Of a stretch of 64,000 nucleotides of DNA, positions 18,267 through 27,539 are shown one piece after another. Position 1 is the first letter of the stretch; the number at the start of each line of letters is the position of its first letter. The notes beneath the pieces were generated by a model. The model did not search any database, was not told the origin of the DNA, and worked only from the letters and a program-made list of their open reading frames with translations. Made by a program: the position numbers and the translations under genes. The stretch lies in the NCBI RefSeq assembly GCF_900637555.1, contig NZ_LR134378.1, positions 2,738,001 through 2,802,000 on the forward strand, written 5' to 3'. This DNA comes from Lautropia mirabilis. GTDB lineage: Bacteria > Pseudomonadota > Gammaproteobacteria > Burkholderiales > Burkholderiaceae_E.

Positions 18267-19271
18267 TCACACTTTTCTCGCCAGCAGCCCGTCCAGGGTC
18301 CGCGCATCCGCCACGAAGGCACGAATGCCCTCGGCCAGTTTCTCGGTCGCCATCGCATCCTCGTTCAGGTCGAAGCGGAAGGCGGGCTCATCCAGCGACA
18401 GCCGTTCGATCTGCGCCTGGCGTGCCACGTCCGGATCCAGTTTCCGCGCCACAGGCACCTCCTGCGCATCCAGCTCGGCCAGCAGCGCCGGACTGATGGT
18501 GAGCAGGTCGCAACCGGCCAGCGCCAGGATCTGCGCCGTACTGCGAAAGCTCGCCCCCATCACCTCGCAGGGATAGCCGAAGCGCTTGTAATAGGTGTAG
18601 ATGCGCCGCACCGACAGCACGCCCGGATCTTCCTCGACCGTGAAGTCGCGCCCCTCGTGGGCACGGTACCAGTCCAGGATGCGTCCGACGAAGGGGCTGA
18701 TCAGCGTGACCCCGGCATCGGCACAGGCCACCGCCTGGGCAAAGCCGAAGAGCAGCGTCAGGTTGCAGTGGATGCCGGCACGTTCCAGCCGACGGGCGGC
18801 CTCGATGCCTTCCCAGGTGGCCGCAATCTTGAGCAGCACGCGGTCAGGACCGATGCCGGCCTGCGCGTAGTAGTCCATCAGGCGCTCGGCACGCGCCACC
18901 GTGGCATCGGTCGAGAACGACAGCCGCGCATCCACCTCGGTGGAGACACGACCAGGAATGATGTCCAGGATCTTCTGTCCGAAGGCCACCAGCAGCCGGT
19001 CGGCCAGCTCATCGAGCGGGGCCTGCGGGTAGCGGGCCTGCACCTCGTGCATGAGGCCGGCGTACTCGGGTTTCTGCACGGCCTTCAGGATGAGCGAGGG
19101 GTTGGTGGTGGCGTCCTGCGGGCGGAAGGTCTGCAGACCGTGGAAATCGCCCGTGTCGGCCACCACGGTGGTGAACTGTCGCAACCGCTCCAGTGCCGTG
19201 ACCGGCGACGTGCCTGTCACGCCCTTGTCCGCCTGCGGCCCCGCCGGCGCCCGATTGCCACTGTTCGCCAT
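18267..19271 (-). CDS. tal: Transaldolase (TalB type)
   Basis: Transfers dihydroxyacetone units between sugar phosphates in the non-oxidative pentose phosphate pathway. The 334-residue product shows [14 protein letters not shown], the Schiff-base Lys in [34 protein letters not shown] and [11 protein letters not shown], all as in E. coli TalB. The start at 19271 (MANSGN) has GGGAGG 9 nt upstream; that site would touch the upstream ATG 19280. A Gly/Pro-rich N-terminal stretch of about 20 residues precedes the core. Confidence 0.96.
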   Translation of the reverse strand: MANSGNRAPAGPQADKGVTGTSPVTALERLRQFTTVVADTGDFHGLQTFRPQDATTNPSLILKAVQKPEYAGLMHEVQARYPQAPLDELADRLLVAFGQKILDIIPGRVSTEVDARLSFSTDATVARAERLMDYYAQAGIGPDRVLLKIAATWEGIEAARRLERAGIHCNLTLLFGFAQAVACADAGVTLISPFVGRILDWYRAHEGRDFTVEEDPGVLSVRRIYTYYKRFGYPCEVMGASFRSTAQILALAGCDLLTISPALLAELDAQEVPVARKLDPDVARQAQIERLSLDEPAFRFDLNEDAMATEKLAEGIRAFVADARTLDGLLARKV

Positions 19272-19427
19272 CCTGCCCATCCTCCCGGAGATAGATAGTC
19301 TGTGCGGCCATGGCAAGGAAGCGTCCCGCCAGCCGCAAATGCCCGTCCGCGTATCCTACACCGGCTTGGCTCCGATGGAAGACACACGCGGAAAGGAATG
19401 GCCTCTTGCAGCCTGCCGCCCATCGGG

Positions 19428-19457
19428 CGGACAAACGGCAGGCAAGCGCCCTAAAAT
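19428..19457 (+). promoter_or_regulatory. Candidate sigma70 promoter of yajQ
   Basis: CGGACA (19428-19433) and TAAAAT (19452-19457) are 18 nt apart, about 200 nt upstream of yajQ. The -35 hexamer is the same as at the ribF promoter. Confidence 0.4.
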
Positions 19458-19653
19458 AGCCCCTTCCGGATCTTCCGAACAAATCCTTGCAGCTATCACA
19501 TCCCCCGAACCGGGCGCATGACTGCGCGGCCACCGGGTGTCGATGGTGGCGCCATGGGACGGCCGGTGTCGCCTTGTCCCGCATCCCGTTCCGTGACGCG
19601 CCTGCCTGCGGGACGTGTTCAGAAGATCCTTCACGCTGACCGGAGCCCACACC

Positions 19654-20139
19654 ATGCCCTCTTTCGACGTCGTCTGTGAAGCCGATATGGTCGAGATCCG
19701 CAATGCGGTCGACCAGGCCAACAAGGAAATCAGCAACCGCTTCGACTTCAAGGGGTCGGACGCCCGCATCGAGCTGAAGGACAAGGAAATGACCACCTTC
19801 GCCGATGACGACTTCAAGCTGGGTCAGGTGCGCGACGTGCTGGTGGCCAAGCTGGCCAAGCGCAACGTCGACGTGCGCTACCTGGACGAAGCCAAGCCCG
19901 AGAAGATCGGCGGCGACAAGATGAAGCAGAAGATCACCGTGCGCCACGGCGTGCCCACCGATGTCGCCAAGAAGATCGTCAAGCTGCTGAAGGACTCCAA
20001 GATGAAGGTCAGCGGCTCCATCCAGGGCGAATCCGTGCGCGTCTCGGGCAACAAGCGTGACGACCTGCAGACCGCCATCGGCCTCATCCGCAGCGGCGTG
20101 CCCGAACTGCCGCTGGTCATGAACAACTTCCGGGACTGA
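19654..20139 (+). CDS. yajQ: YajQ family nucleotide-binding protein (UPF0234)
   Basis: A 161-residue cytoplasmic protein, [20 protein letters not shown] onward, with the paired ferredoxin-like folds of Yaj[59 protein letters not shown]. Family members bind nucleotides, and one Xanthomonas member binds cyclic di-GMP; the ligand here is unknown. The start at 19654 matches the invariant MPSFD. A Nudix gene follows by 16 nt and may be cotranscribed. Confidence 0.95.
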   Translation: MPSFDVVCEADMVEIRNAVDQANKEISNRFDFKGSDARIELKDKEMTTFADDDFKLGQVRDVLVAKLAKRNVDVRYLDEAKPEKIGGDKMKQKITVRHGVPTDVAKKIVKLLKDSKMKVSGSIQGESVRVSGNKRDDLQTAIGLIRSGVPELPLVMNNFRD

Positions 20140-20155
20140 GTCCGGGCTCCCGCGC

Positions 20156-20980
20156 ATGAGGCCCACCATCACGGCAGCACCCGCCCTGCTCGACGCCTCG
20201 CTGGCCCAGGTGCCGGAAGGCCTGACGCCGCTCTGGTACCGCCAGCACTGCCTGGGCGCCGTGTCGCCTGGCTGGCTGCCGCGGCTGGATGCGCGGATCT
20301 TCAACGTCGAGACCCGGGACGGCCAGCCGCACGCGCGGCTGGTACGGGTGGAACCAACCCTGCTGCAGCCCTGGGCCCAGGAGATGCAGGCCCGGGGTGC
20401 GCTGCCCGGCTGGCGGGGCGAGGCCATCGAGATCTTCGGACCTGATGAGCAGGAACCGCTCTTTCACATCGAACGGTCGCTGCTGCGCCCGCTGGGGCTC
20501 CTGCTGCGCACGGTGCAGGTCAACGTCTACACCGTCCATCAGGGACAGCCCCGACTGTGGTGTGCCCGTCGTGCAGCGCACAAGGCCATCGACCCGGGCC
20601 TCCTGGATTCCCTGGTGGCCGGCGGCATCGGCTGCGACGAAACGCCGCTCTCCACGCTGTTCCGCGAGGCCGCCGAGGAAGCCGGCCTTTCCCAGGCGCT
20701 CGCGCGTCATGCGCTGCCCACCGGCATCATGGACTCCACCAGCCTGAGCGAGGACGATGGCCACACCGTCCTGCACCGCGAGCGCATGCACGTCTTCGAC
20801 CTGCAGGTGCCGGAGGGCTTCCAGCCCACTCATCCCGACGGCGAAACCGAAAGTGCCAGCCTGCAGTCGCTGGAGGCCGTGCTGGCGCAGATCCGCCAGG
20901 GCCAGTGGACCCGCGAAGGCGCCTGGGCCAGCATCAACCTGATGCACCGCCACCAGAAAGGCATGCTGCAGCTGCGTTGA
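20156..20980 (+). CDS. Nudix hydrolase with DUF4743-type N-terminus
   Basis: A 274-residue protein. The first ~110 residues (around PEGLTPLWYRQHCLG) resemble the DUF4743 domain found in front of TPK-linked Nudix enzymes. The Nudix box GGIGCDETPLSTLFREAAEE fits G-x5-E-x7-R-E-x2-E-E exactly, near residues 156-178, so it should be an active diphosphohydrolase. Substrate is not deducible; the domain pair is related to eukaryotic thiamine pyrophosphokinase-like Nudix proteins. It lies 16 nt after yajQ. Confidence 0.88.
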   Translation: MRPTITAAPALLDASLAQVPEGLTPLWYRQHCLGAVSPGWLPRLDARIFNVETRDGQPHARLVRVEPTLLQPWAQEMQARGALPGWRGEAIEIFGPDEQEPLFHIERSLLRPLGLLLRTVQVNVYTVHQGQPRLWCARRAAHKAIDPGLLDSLVAGGIGCDETPLSTLFREAAEEAGLSQALARHALPTGIMDSTSLSEDDGHTVLHRERMHVFDLQVPEGFQPTHPDGETESASLQSLEAVLAQIRQGQWTREGAWASINLMHRHQKGMLQLR

Positions 20981-21395
20981 ACATCAGGCCGCGGACAGGG
21001 CCTTCGCCCCGTGCAGCCCGCATGTCATGCCCGTCAAGCAGGGACATGTGTCAACCGTGATACATACAACCCTTCCTGTCGGACCATCCTACGAACGGCC
21101 TTCGACGGCGGACGAACGGTCCTAGGGAAACTGCATGCTCTGTGCGAAAATCCTCACAGACGCAAGCGATTTTTCACCGATGCCGTCACAAGCCCGACAT
21201 CGGTTGTTTCAATTGCCTCAATCTCCTAAATCTCCTCTCTTCGCCCCGAATCTGCTGCCGCGGATTCGGGGTTCTTTTTTTCAGGTCGGGGATCAGGCCT
21301 TCAGACCCCAGGCCCCGGAAGCTCAGGCCTGACAGGTTCAGACCCTGGAGATCCGGATCCGCAACGTTCAGTCCCCAGACATTCAGGCCAGGGAA
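20981..21395 (+). other. Non-coding interval between the Nudix gene and dxs
   Basis: No convincing gene is present in these 415 nt. The right half holds a hairpin ACCGATG/CATCGGT (21176-21204), a strong terminator (21244-21281) and a patch of degenerate TTCAGACC- and TCAGGCCT-like repeats (21294-21400) running into the dxs 3' end. The two adjacent hairpins, the last with a long U-run, would suit either a long 3' UTR of the Nudix transcript or a small RNA ending at 21281. No clear promoter for such an RNA was found. Confidence 0.4.
21244..21281 (+). terminator. Strong rho-independent terminator
   Basis: CCCCGAATC (21244-21252) pairs perfectly with GATTCGGGG (21263-21271) around a 10-nt loop, followed by TTCTTTTTTT. 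It is about 265 nt past the Nudix stop and before convergent dxs. Confidence 0.9.
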
Positions 21396-23291
21396 TCAGG
21401 CCTCGGGAAAGCGCTCGCGGATCCGCTTCTCGATGCCCGGCCCATCCAGCCCTTCCAGTCGCAGCAGCAGCGCATGCTCGCCATGCTCGATATAGCGGTC
21501 CGGCAGGCCCAGCTGCAGCACGGGCTTCTCGATGCCCGCCTCTGCCAGCACCTCCAGGCAGGCGCTGCCGGCGCCGCCCATCACCACGTGCTCTTCCACC
21601 GTCACGAAGGCGTCATGCGTGGCTGCCAGCTCGCGGATCAGGTCAGCGTCGATAGGCTTGACGAAGCGCATGTTGACCACCGTGGCATCCAGCGCCTCGC
21701 CCGCCGTCATGGCGGGTGCCACCATCGACCCGAAGGCCAGGATGGCAATGCGCTTGCCCTGGCGCCGCACCTCGGCCTTGCCGCGCGGCAGCTCGGTGAA
21801 TTCCTTCTGCACCAGCACGCCCGGGCCCGTGCCACGCGGATAGCGCACGGCCACCGGCGCGTGGTAGCGCACCGCCGAATACAGCATCTGCCGACATTCG
21901 TTCTCGTCGGCCGGCGCCATGATCACCATGTTGGGCACGCAGCGCAGGAAGGCGTAGTCGTACACCCCGGCATGCGTGGCCCCGTCGGCCCCCACCAGGC
22001 CGCTGCGATCCAGCGCGAACACCACCGGCAGGTCCTGCAGCGCCACGTCATGCAGCAGCTGGTCGTAGGCGCGCTGCAGGAAGGTGGAATAGATGGCCAC
22101 CACCGGCACCAGCCCGTCACAGGCCATGCCGGCTGCAAAGGTGACGGCGTGCTGCTCGGCAATACCCACGTCGAAGTAGCGCTGCGGGAATCGCTTCTCG
22201 AACTCCACCAGCCCCGACCCCTCGCGCATGGCGGGCGTCACCGCCACCAGTCGCGGCTCGACCTCGGCCATGTCGCAGACCCAGTCCGAGAACACCTGCG
22301 TGTAGGTGGGCTTGGTCGGCGGCGTGAGCGGCCGCTTGATGCCCTCGGCCGGATCGAACTTGCCGGGTCCGTGGTAGAGCACCGGATCCGACTCGGCCAG
22401 CTTGTAACCCTGCCCCTTGCGGGTGATGACGTGCAGGAACAGCGGCCCGTGCATCTCGCGCAGGTTCTGCAGCGTGGGCACCAGCGCATCCAGGTCGTGC
22501 CCGTCGATGGGCCCGAAGTACGTGAAGCCCAGCTCCTCGAAGAGCGTGGCCGGCACCAGCATGCCCTTGGCGTGCTCTTCCAGCTTGCGAGCCAGCTCGT
22601 ACATCGGCGGCACCACCGACAGCATCTGCCGCGCCACGTCGCGTGCCTTCACCAGCGGCCGCGCCGACAGGATGCGCGCCAGGTAGTGGTTCATGGCGCC
22701 CACCGCCGGCGAGATCGACATGTCGTTGTCATTCAGGATCACCAGCAGATCCACGTCGCGCATCACCCCGGCGTTGTTCAGCGCCTCGAAGGCCATGCCG
22801 GCACTCATCGCCCCATCGCCGATCACTGCCACGTGCCGCCGCCGCTCGGGCCCCTGGTTCTCGCCCAGGTTGCGCGAGGCCACCGCCATGCCCATTGCTG
22901 CCGCGATGGAGGTGGACGAATGCCCTACCCCGAAGGTGTCGTACTCGCTCTCGGCACGCCGCGGGAAGCCCGACAGCCCCTGATACTGGCGCAGCGTGGC
23001 CATCTGGTCACGCCGGCCGGTGAGGATCTTGTGCGGATAGGACTGATGCCCCACGTCCCACACCAGCCGGTCACGCGGCGTGTCGAACACGTAGTGCAAC
23101 GCGATGGTCAGCTCCACCGTGCCCAGGTTGGACGACAGGTGACCGCCCGTGCGCGACACGGCATTGACGATGTAATCCCGCAGCTCGTCGGCCAGCGCCG
23201 GCAACTGCTCGCGGCTCAGGCCGCGCAGGTCGGCCGGGCTGTCGATGCGGGCCAGCAACTTCTCGTTCTGGGGCTTGGCGTCTTCGCTCAT
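21396..23291 (-). CDS. dxs: 1-deoxy-D-xylulose-5-phosphate synthase
   Basis: First and rate-limiting enzyme of the MEP pathway; thiamine-dependent condensation of pyruvate and glyceraldehyde 3-phosphate. The 631-residue product has [36 protein letters not shown], the ThDP site [18 protein letters not shown]...NDNDMSIS, the central [17 protein letters not shown] and [13 protein letters not shown]. The start at 23291 (MSEDAKPQN) is chosen over the long frame from 23363. It is third in the xseB-ispA-dxs operon, 86 nt after ispA. Confidence 0.97.
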   Translation of the reverse strand: MSEDAKPQNEKLLARIDSPADLRGLSREQLPALADELRDYIVNAVSRTGGHLSSNLGTVELTIALHYVFDTPRDRLVWDVGHQSYPHKILTGRRDQMATLRQYQGLSGFPRRAESEYDTFGVGHSSTSIAAAMGMAVASRNLGENQGPERRRHVAVIGDGAMSAGMAFEALNNAGVMRDVDLLVILNDNDMSISPAVGAMNHYLARILSARPLVKARDVARQMLSVVPPMYELARKLEEHAKGMLVPATLFEELGFTYFGPIDGHDLDALVPTLQNLREMHGPLFLHVITRKGQGYKLAESDPVLYHGPGKFDPAEGIKRPLTPPTKPTYTQVFSDWVCDMAEVEPRLVAVTPAMREGSGLVEFEKRFPQRYFDVGIAEQHAVTFAAGMACDGLVPVVAIYSTFLQRAYDQLLHDVALQDLPVVFALDRSGLVGADGATHAGVYDYAFLRCVPNMVIMAPADENECRQMLYSAVRYHAPVAVRYPRGTGPGVLVQKEFTELPRGKAEVRRQGKRIAILAFGSMVAPAMTAGEALDATVVNMRFVKPIDADLIRELAATHDAFVTVEEHVVMGGAGSACLEVLAEAGIEKPVLQLGLPDRYIEHGEHALLLRLEGLDGPGIEKRIRERFPEA

Positions 23292-23377
23292 CTCAGTGGC
23301 AGGTGATCTTCTATTCCGTTGCAGCGCGTGTCCGGGAGCAGCAGGGCGTCGATCCCCCGGCACGTGCCATGATCAGG

Positions 23378-24346
23378 TCAGTGCAGGCGCTCGACAATGA
23401 AATCTGCCAGCATTCGCAGCCGGTCGGCACGCGGCCCCAGCGCCTGCAGGCAGGCATGCGCCTGGGCGTGCAGATCAGTAGCCAGTGCGCGTGCGCCCTC
23501 CAGCCCCAGCAGTGACACATAGGTGGGCTTGTCCTGCGCCTGGTCCTTGCCGGCCGTCTTGCCCAGCGTGGCTGAATCCGCTGTCACGTCCAGGATGTCG
23601 TCCACCACCTGGAAGGCCAGCCCGATGGCCCGGCCATAGCGCTGCATCGCCTCGGCCAGATCTGCCGACGGCTGGCCGCCCGCCAGCAGGCCCAGTTCGA
23701 CCGAGACCGACAGCATCGCCCCGGTCTTGGCCCGGTGCATCGCCTCCAGCTGGGGGCGCGAAAGCCGCAGCCCCACCCCCTCGATGTCCAGTGCCTGACC
23801 GCCGGCCATGCCCCACGAGCCCGCCGCGCGCGCCAGCACTGCCACCATCGTGGCTGCCGGCACCCGGGCCGCCTGCGGGTCCGCTTCAACCAGAGGCGCC
23901 ACCAGCACCTCGAAGGCCAGCGCCTGCAGCGCATCGCCCACCAGCATGGCCATGGCTTCGCCATACTGACGATGCACCGTGGGTTTGCCCCGGCGCATGT
24001 CGTCGTTGTCCATGGCCGGCATGTCGTCATGCACCAGCGAATAGACGTGGATGAGTTCCACCGCACAGGCGGCACCGTCCAGCACGCGGGCATCGGCGCC
24101 CACCAGCTCGCCGGCGGCATAGACCAGCAGCGGACGCACCCGCTTGCCCCCGCCCAGCACCGCATAGCGCATGGCCTCGTGCAGCCGGTCGGGCGCCAGG
24201 CCGGGCGCCTGTCCCGAAGGCCCCGGCAGCCGTGCCGCCAGCGCCTCTTCCACATGTGCAGCACACGCGTGCATCCAGGCCTGCAGCGTCAACGGCGCAG
24301 CGGCCGGGCTGGCGCCCAGCGCCGTTGCCAAGGTGTCCTGGTTCAT
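23378..24346 (-). CDS. ispA: Farnesyl diphosphate synthase
   Basis: Condenses IPP with DMAPP and GPP to give FPP for quinones, undecaprenyl phosphate and heme a/o. The 322-residue product shows LGGGKRVRPLL, the first Asp-rich motif VHDDMPAMDNDDMRRG with the insert typical of bacterial FPP synthases, and the second Asp-rich motif FQVVDDILDVTADS, then LGKTAGKDQAQDKPTYV. Its ATG overlaps the xseB stop (ATGA, 24346-24343). It joins IspH and Dxs as isoprenoid genes in this window. Confidence 0.96.
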   Translation of the reverse strand: MNQDTLATALGASPAAAPLTLQAWMHACAAHVEEALAARLPGPSGQAPGLAPDRLHEAMRYAVLGGGKRVRPLLVYAAGELVGADARVLDGAACAVELIHVYSLVHDDMPAMDNDDMRRGKPTVHRQYGEAMAMLVGDALQALAFEVLVAPLVEADPQAARVPAATMVAVLARAAGSWGMAGGQALDIEGVGLRLSRPQLEAMHRAKTGAMLSVSVELGLLAGGQPSADLAEAMQRYGRAIGLAFQVVDDILDVTADSATLGKTAGKDQAQDKPTYVSLLGLEGARALATDLHAQAHACLQALGPRADRLRMLADFIVERLH

Positions 24347-24705
24347 TCTCCGCGCCCCTTCGCCCGAGTTCTCGGGGCAACCGCCCCGGTGTTCATGGTG
24401 CCGTCCTCGGCGTCACCGGTCTCGCTCCCGGCCTCTTCCGGCGCCTCGTAGGGCACCAGCAGGCCGGCCTCCAGCACCTCGACCTGCTGCGTGACCGCCG
24501 CCAGCTTGTCGCGGCAGCGCTTGAGCAGCGTCACGCCGCGCTCGTAGGCCGACAGCGACGCTTCCAGCGGCAGACGGCCGTTCTCCATCTGTTCGATCAG
24601 TGCCTCCAGCTCCTGCATCGACTGGTCGAAGCTCTCCGACGGATCCGGAACATCCTGACCGGAACGCAACGACGGAGCCCCGTCCGCACGGGCGGCAACT
24701 TTCAT
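24343..24705 (-). CDS. xseB: Exodeoxyribonuclease VII small subunit
   Basis: Small helical subunit of the single-strand nuclease ExoVII. The core SFDQSMQELEALIEQMENG...LPLEASLSAYERGVTLLKRCRDKL is diagnostic; it is flanked by ~25 polar residues in front and a Glu/Gly-rich tail of about 45 residues that makes the 120-residue product longer than the E. coli 80. The start at 24705 has GAGG 7 nt upstream. It is first of xseB-ispA-dxs and overlaps ispA by 4 nt. Confidence 0.93.
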   Translation of the reverse strand: MKVAARADGAPSLRSGQDVPDPSESFDQSMQELEALIEQMENGRLPLEASLSAYERGVTLLKRCRDKLAAVTQQVEVLEAGLLVPYEAPEEAGSETGDAEDGTMNTGAVAPRTRAKGRGE

Positions 24706-25177
24706 CCCAATACCTCGATACCCTCGACGAACACGACAGACGGATAAGCACACCCGCGCCCGAGCCACGGCGCAAGAACAGGCCGCCCCGGCGACACGAT
24801 GGCGTGCCACGGCCCCCCGGCGACACCGGGGTGTCGGCATTCTAGCGCGTGTCGTGCCCTTCCCACGCATCCTGCTTGGGGAATCCCCCAAACCGGCCAA
24901 AGAAGCCGACAGGACCCAATGCCCCGTCATCCCGCTGGAAAATCTGCTGGGCACCCCTCCCCGTTGCCGGTAGAATCCGGCCCTTCTGGAGCACGCGGAC
25001 ATCATCAGCCGCAGCCGCCTCGACCCCCCGCCCCGCGCCACCTTCTCCTCCGGCGCCCCGGCCGGCCCCGGCGGCCTACCCCATCCTCCAGCGGCCCGGC
25101 CCCGCGGCAGGCCGAAGGCCGCCTTTCCTGTTAAGCCGCTTCACATCACTTCTGGTCGGAGGGACGCAGGTTCCATC
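24706..25177 (+). other. Divergent non-coding region between xseB and the Rieske gene
   Basis: These 472 nt hold no convincing gene; the frames present are Pro/Arg-rich shadows. It must contain the two divergent promoters. A possible -10 for the Rieske gene is TAGAAT (24971-24976), but its -35 is poor. GGAGGG at 25157-25162 precedes the Rieske gene start by about 15 nt. Confidence 0.4.
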
Positions 25178-26374
25178 ATGACGGACATCGGGCATCTGGC
25201 ACACATCCAGCGACCCGCAACCCAGTTGCCGGTCACTGCCTATTTCGACGAATCGCTGTATCGACAAGAACTGCATCGGCTGTTCGACAACGGCCCCGGC
25301 TATCGCGGCCATCGCCTGATGGTGCCCGAACCCGGCGACTACCGCACCCTGGTGGCTGAGCAGGAAGGCCGCGTGCTGGTCAACCAGCGCCCCGACGCGC
25401 AGAACCCGCAGGGCCGCATCGAGCTGCTCTCCAACGTCTGCCGCCACCGCCAGGCCATCATGCTCAACGGCTCGGGCAACGCCGACAGCATCGTCTGTCC
25501 GCTGCACCGCTGGACCTATGACCTGGACGGCAGCCTGAAAGGTGCCCCGCACTTCGACCAGCAGCCCTGCCTTGAGCTGCCCCGCTATCCCCTGCAGGAA
25601 TGGCAGGGCCTGCTCTTCGAGAGCCCGCGCGACATCGCCGCCGACCTGCGCGGCATGAGCGTGGCTGCCGATCTGGACTTCTCCGGCTACCGCCTCGATC
25701 ACGTCGAAGTGCACGAGTGCAACTACAACTGGAAGACCTTCATCGAGGTCTATCTGGAGGACTACCACGTCGTGCCCTTCCACCCGGGTCTGGGCCACTT
25801 CGTGGACTGCAACGACCTGAAGTGGGAATTCGGCGACTGGTATTCCGTGCAGACCGTCGGCCTGCACCGCGACCTGCAGAAGCCCGGCAGCCCCGTCTAC
25901 CGCAAGTGGCACGATGAAGTGCTGCGCTTCAACGGCGGCAAGCTGCCCAAGTACGGTGCCATCTGGCTCACCTACTACCCCAACCTGATGGTGGAGTGGT
26001 ACCCCAACTCGCTCATCATCTCCTCGCTCATTCCGCGTGGCCCGGGCAAGACCACCAACATCGTCGAGTTCTACTACCCCGAGGAAATCGTCTGGTTCGA
26101 GCGCGAGTTCATCGAGGCCGAGCGCGCCGCCTACATGGAGACCGCCATCGAGGACGACGAGATCGGCGAGCGCATGGACGCCGGCCGCCGCGCCCTGCTG
26201 GAGCGTGGCGAGAACCAGACCGGCCCCTACCAGAGCCCGATGGAAGACGGCATGCAGCACTTCCACGAGTTCCTGCGCCGTGAACTGGGCGACGTGGGCG
26301 ACGACCGCAACCTGCCGGCCAATCACCCCACCGGCCACCAGCTCACCGAGCGCCAGCTCGTCCGCCCGCGGTAA
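25178..26374 (+). CDS. Rieske non-heme iron oxygenase, alpha subunit
   Basis: A 398-residue ring-hydroxylating-type oxygenase. The Rieske [2Fe-2S] site is NVCRHRQAIML...SIVCPLHRWTYDLDG (Cys-x-His and Cys-x2-His) near residues 87-110. The catalytic non-heme iron region EVYLEDYHVVPFHPGLGHF supplies two His, with an Asp expected further on. Proteins of this type include choline monooxygenase-like enzymes and aromatic dioxygenases; the substrate cannot be told, and no reductase or beta subunit gene is nearby. It is divergent from xseB-ispA-dxs, an arrangement I recall from other Burkholderiales. A rhodanese-type gene follows. Confidence 0.88.
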   Translation: MTDIGHLAHIQRPATQLPVTAYFDESLYRQELHRLFDNGPGYRGHRLMVPEPGDYRTLVAEQEGRVLVNQRPDAQNPQGRIELLSNVCRHRQAIMLNGSGNADSIVCPLHRWTYDLDGSLKGAPHFDQQPCLELPRYPLQEWQGLLFESPRDIAADLRGMSVAADLDFSGYRLDHVEVHECNYNWKTFIEVYLEDYHVVPFHPGLGHFVDCNDLKWEFGDWYSVQTVGLHRDLQKPGSPVYRKWHDEVLRFNGGKLPKYGAIWLTYYPNLMVEWYPNSLIISSLIPRGPGKTTNIVEFYYPEEIVWFEREFIEAERAAYMETAIEDDEIGERMDAGRRALLERGENQTGPYQSPMEDGMQHFHEFLRRELGDVGDDRNLPANHPTGHQLTERQLVRPR

Positions 26375-26457
26375 GATGCCCGACGGGGCGCCGGATCGGC
26401 CGGCGCCCTGCCGGATGCGCCGGCGGCACCGCCCCCGGCGCGCACCTCATTGCCGCC

Positions 26458-27303
26458 ATGAACTGGACAACGCTGATCTCCGCCGAAGAACTGGCCCACG
26501 CCATCGATCGCTGCGTGCTCGTCGACTGCCGCCACCGGCTCGACGATCCGCAGGCCGGCCGACGTGCCTGGGAAGCAGGCCACATCCCGTCGGCACACTT
26601 CCTCTCCATCGACGACGACCTCAGCGGCCGTCATGATCCCTCGCTGGGCCGCCACCCCCTGCCCGACCGCGAGACACTGCGGGGCAAGCTGGCCGCACTG
26701 GGCCTCTCTGACGACACCCAGCTCGTCGTCTACGACGACCAGGGCGGCGCCATGGCCGGACGGCTCTGGATGCTGGCCCGCTGGCTGGGCCACCGTCACG
26801 TTGCCCTGCTCGACGGCGGCATTGCCGCCTGGCAGCGCGCCGGCTACCCGATGTCCACCGAAGCCCCTGCGCCCGCCACGCCCGGCCACCTGTCCGAGCG
26901 CCCGACGCTCGTCACCCTGCTCAACACCGCCCAGCTCATGGCCGCCCTGCAGGACGGCCATAGCCAGATCGTGGATGCCCGCCCCGCCGAGCGCTTCCAG
27001 GGCAAGGACACCAGCATGGACCCCGTGGCCGGCCACATCCCCGGCGCCATCAACCGGCCGCTCTCGCAGAACCTGCGCCCCGACGGCCGCTTCAAGCCCG
27101 CCGAAGTGCTGCGCCACGAATGGGAAACCCTGCTGGCCGGCCGCAAGCCCGAAGACATCATCCAGCAGTGCGGCTCGGGCATCACCGCCAACCACAACCT
27201 GCTGTCGATGGAACTGGCCGGCCTGCCCGGCAGCCGCCTCTATCCGCCCTCCTGGAGCGGCTGGATCAGCGATCCGTCCCGACCGGTCGCCAAGGGCGAA
27301 TAA
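26458..27303 (+). CDS. Sulfurtransferase, 3-mercaptopyruvate/thiosulfate type (two rhodanese domains)
   Basis: A 281-residue protein of two rhodanese modules. The first (residues ~1-130) is inactive in type, with FLSIDDDLSGRHDP and VVYDDQGGAMAGRLWML; the second ends in the active loop QQCGSGITANHNLL, with the CGSG-[IV]-T-A sequence typical of 3-mercaptopyruvate sulfurtransferases rather than the CRKGVT of thiosulfate enzymes. It would move sulfane sulfur to cyanide or thiols. It follows the Rieske gene by 83 nt and may be cotranscribed. Confidence 0.9.
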   Translation: MNWTTLISAEELAHAIDRCVLVDCRHRLDDPQAGRRAWEAGHIPSAHFLSIDDDLSGRHDPSLGRHPLPDRETLRGKLAALGLSDDTQLVVYDDQGGAMAGRLWMLARWLGHRHVALLDGGIAAWQRAGYPMSTEAPAPATPGHLSERPTLVTLLNTAQLMAALQDGHSQIVDARPAERFQGKDTSMDPVAGHIPGAINRPLSQNLRPDGRFKPAEVLRHEWETLLAGRKPEDIIQQCGSGITANHNLLSMELAGLPGSRLYPPSWSGWISDPSRPVAKGE

Positions 27304-27412
27304 CCCCCGCCAAGGCCATCCAGGCCCGTCAGGCCTGACGCAGCACAGGCCATCCACCTGCCCGCGCGTGCCGGCCGCCAGGGCTGCCTTCGGGCATCAT
27401 GCCCCCCAAGAA

Positions 27413-27458
27413 CAGACAGGGCGGCCACCGTGTGAACCACGGTTGACCGCCCTGTCTG
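27413..27458. repeat. Large perfect hairpin between convergent genes
   Basis: CAGACAGGGCGG (27413-27424) pairs perfectly with CCGCCCTGTCTG (27447-27458), and an inner arm ACCGTG (27427-27432) pairs with CACGGT (27438-27443). It lies between the convergent sulfurtransferase and fbp genes. There is no U-run on either side, so it is not a standard intrinsic terminator; it could still protect 3' ends or be a REP-like element. A 14-bp palindrome CGTCAGGCCTGACG sits nearby at 27327-27340. Confidence 0.6.
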
Positions 27459-27539
27459 CATCCGGTGTGAACGGGCCCCCAGGTGCCCGTCCACCCTCCG
27501 GCTGCCGAACCCGGCAGCCGGCGTTCTCCTGCCCAATGC

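Noticed and set aside
27413-27458. Intrinsic terminator between the sulfurtransferase and fbp genes
   Set aside because: The hairpin is strong but no U-run follows on either strand.
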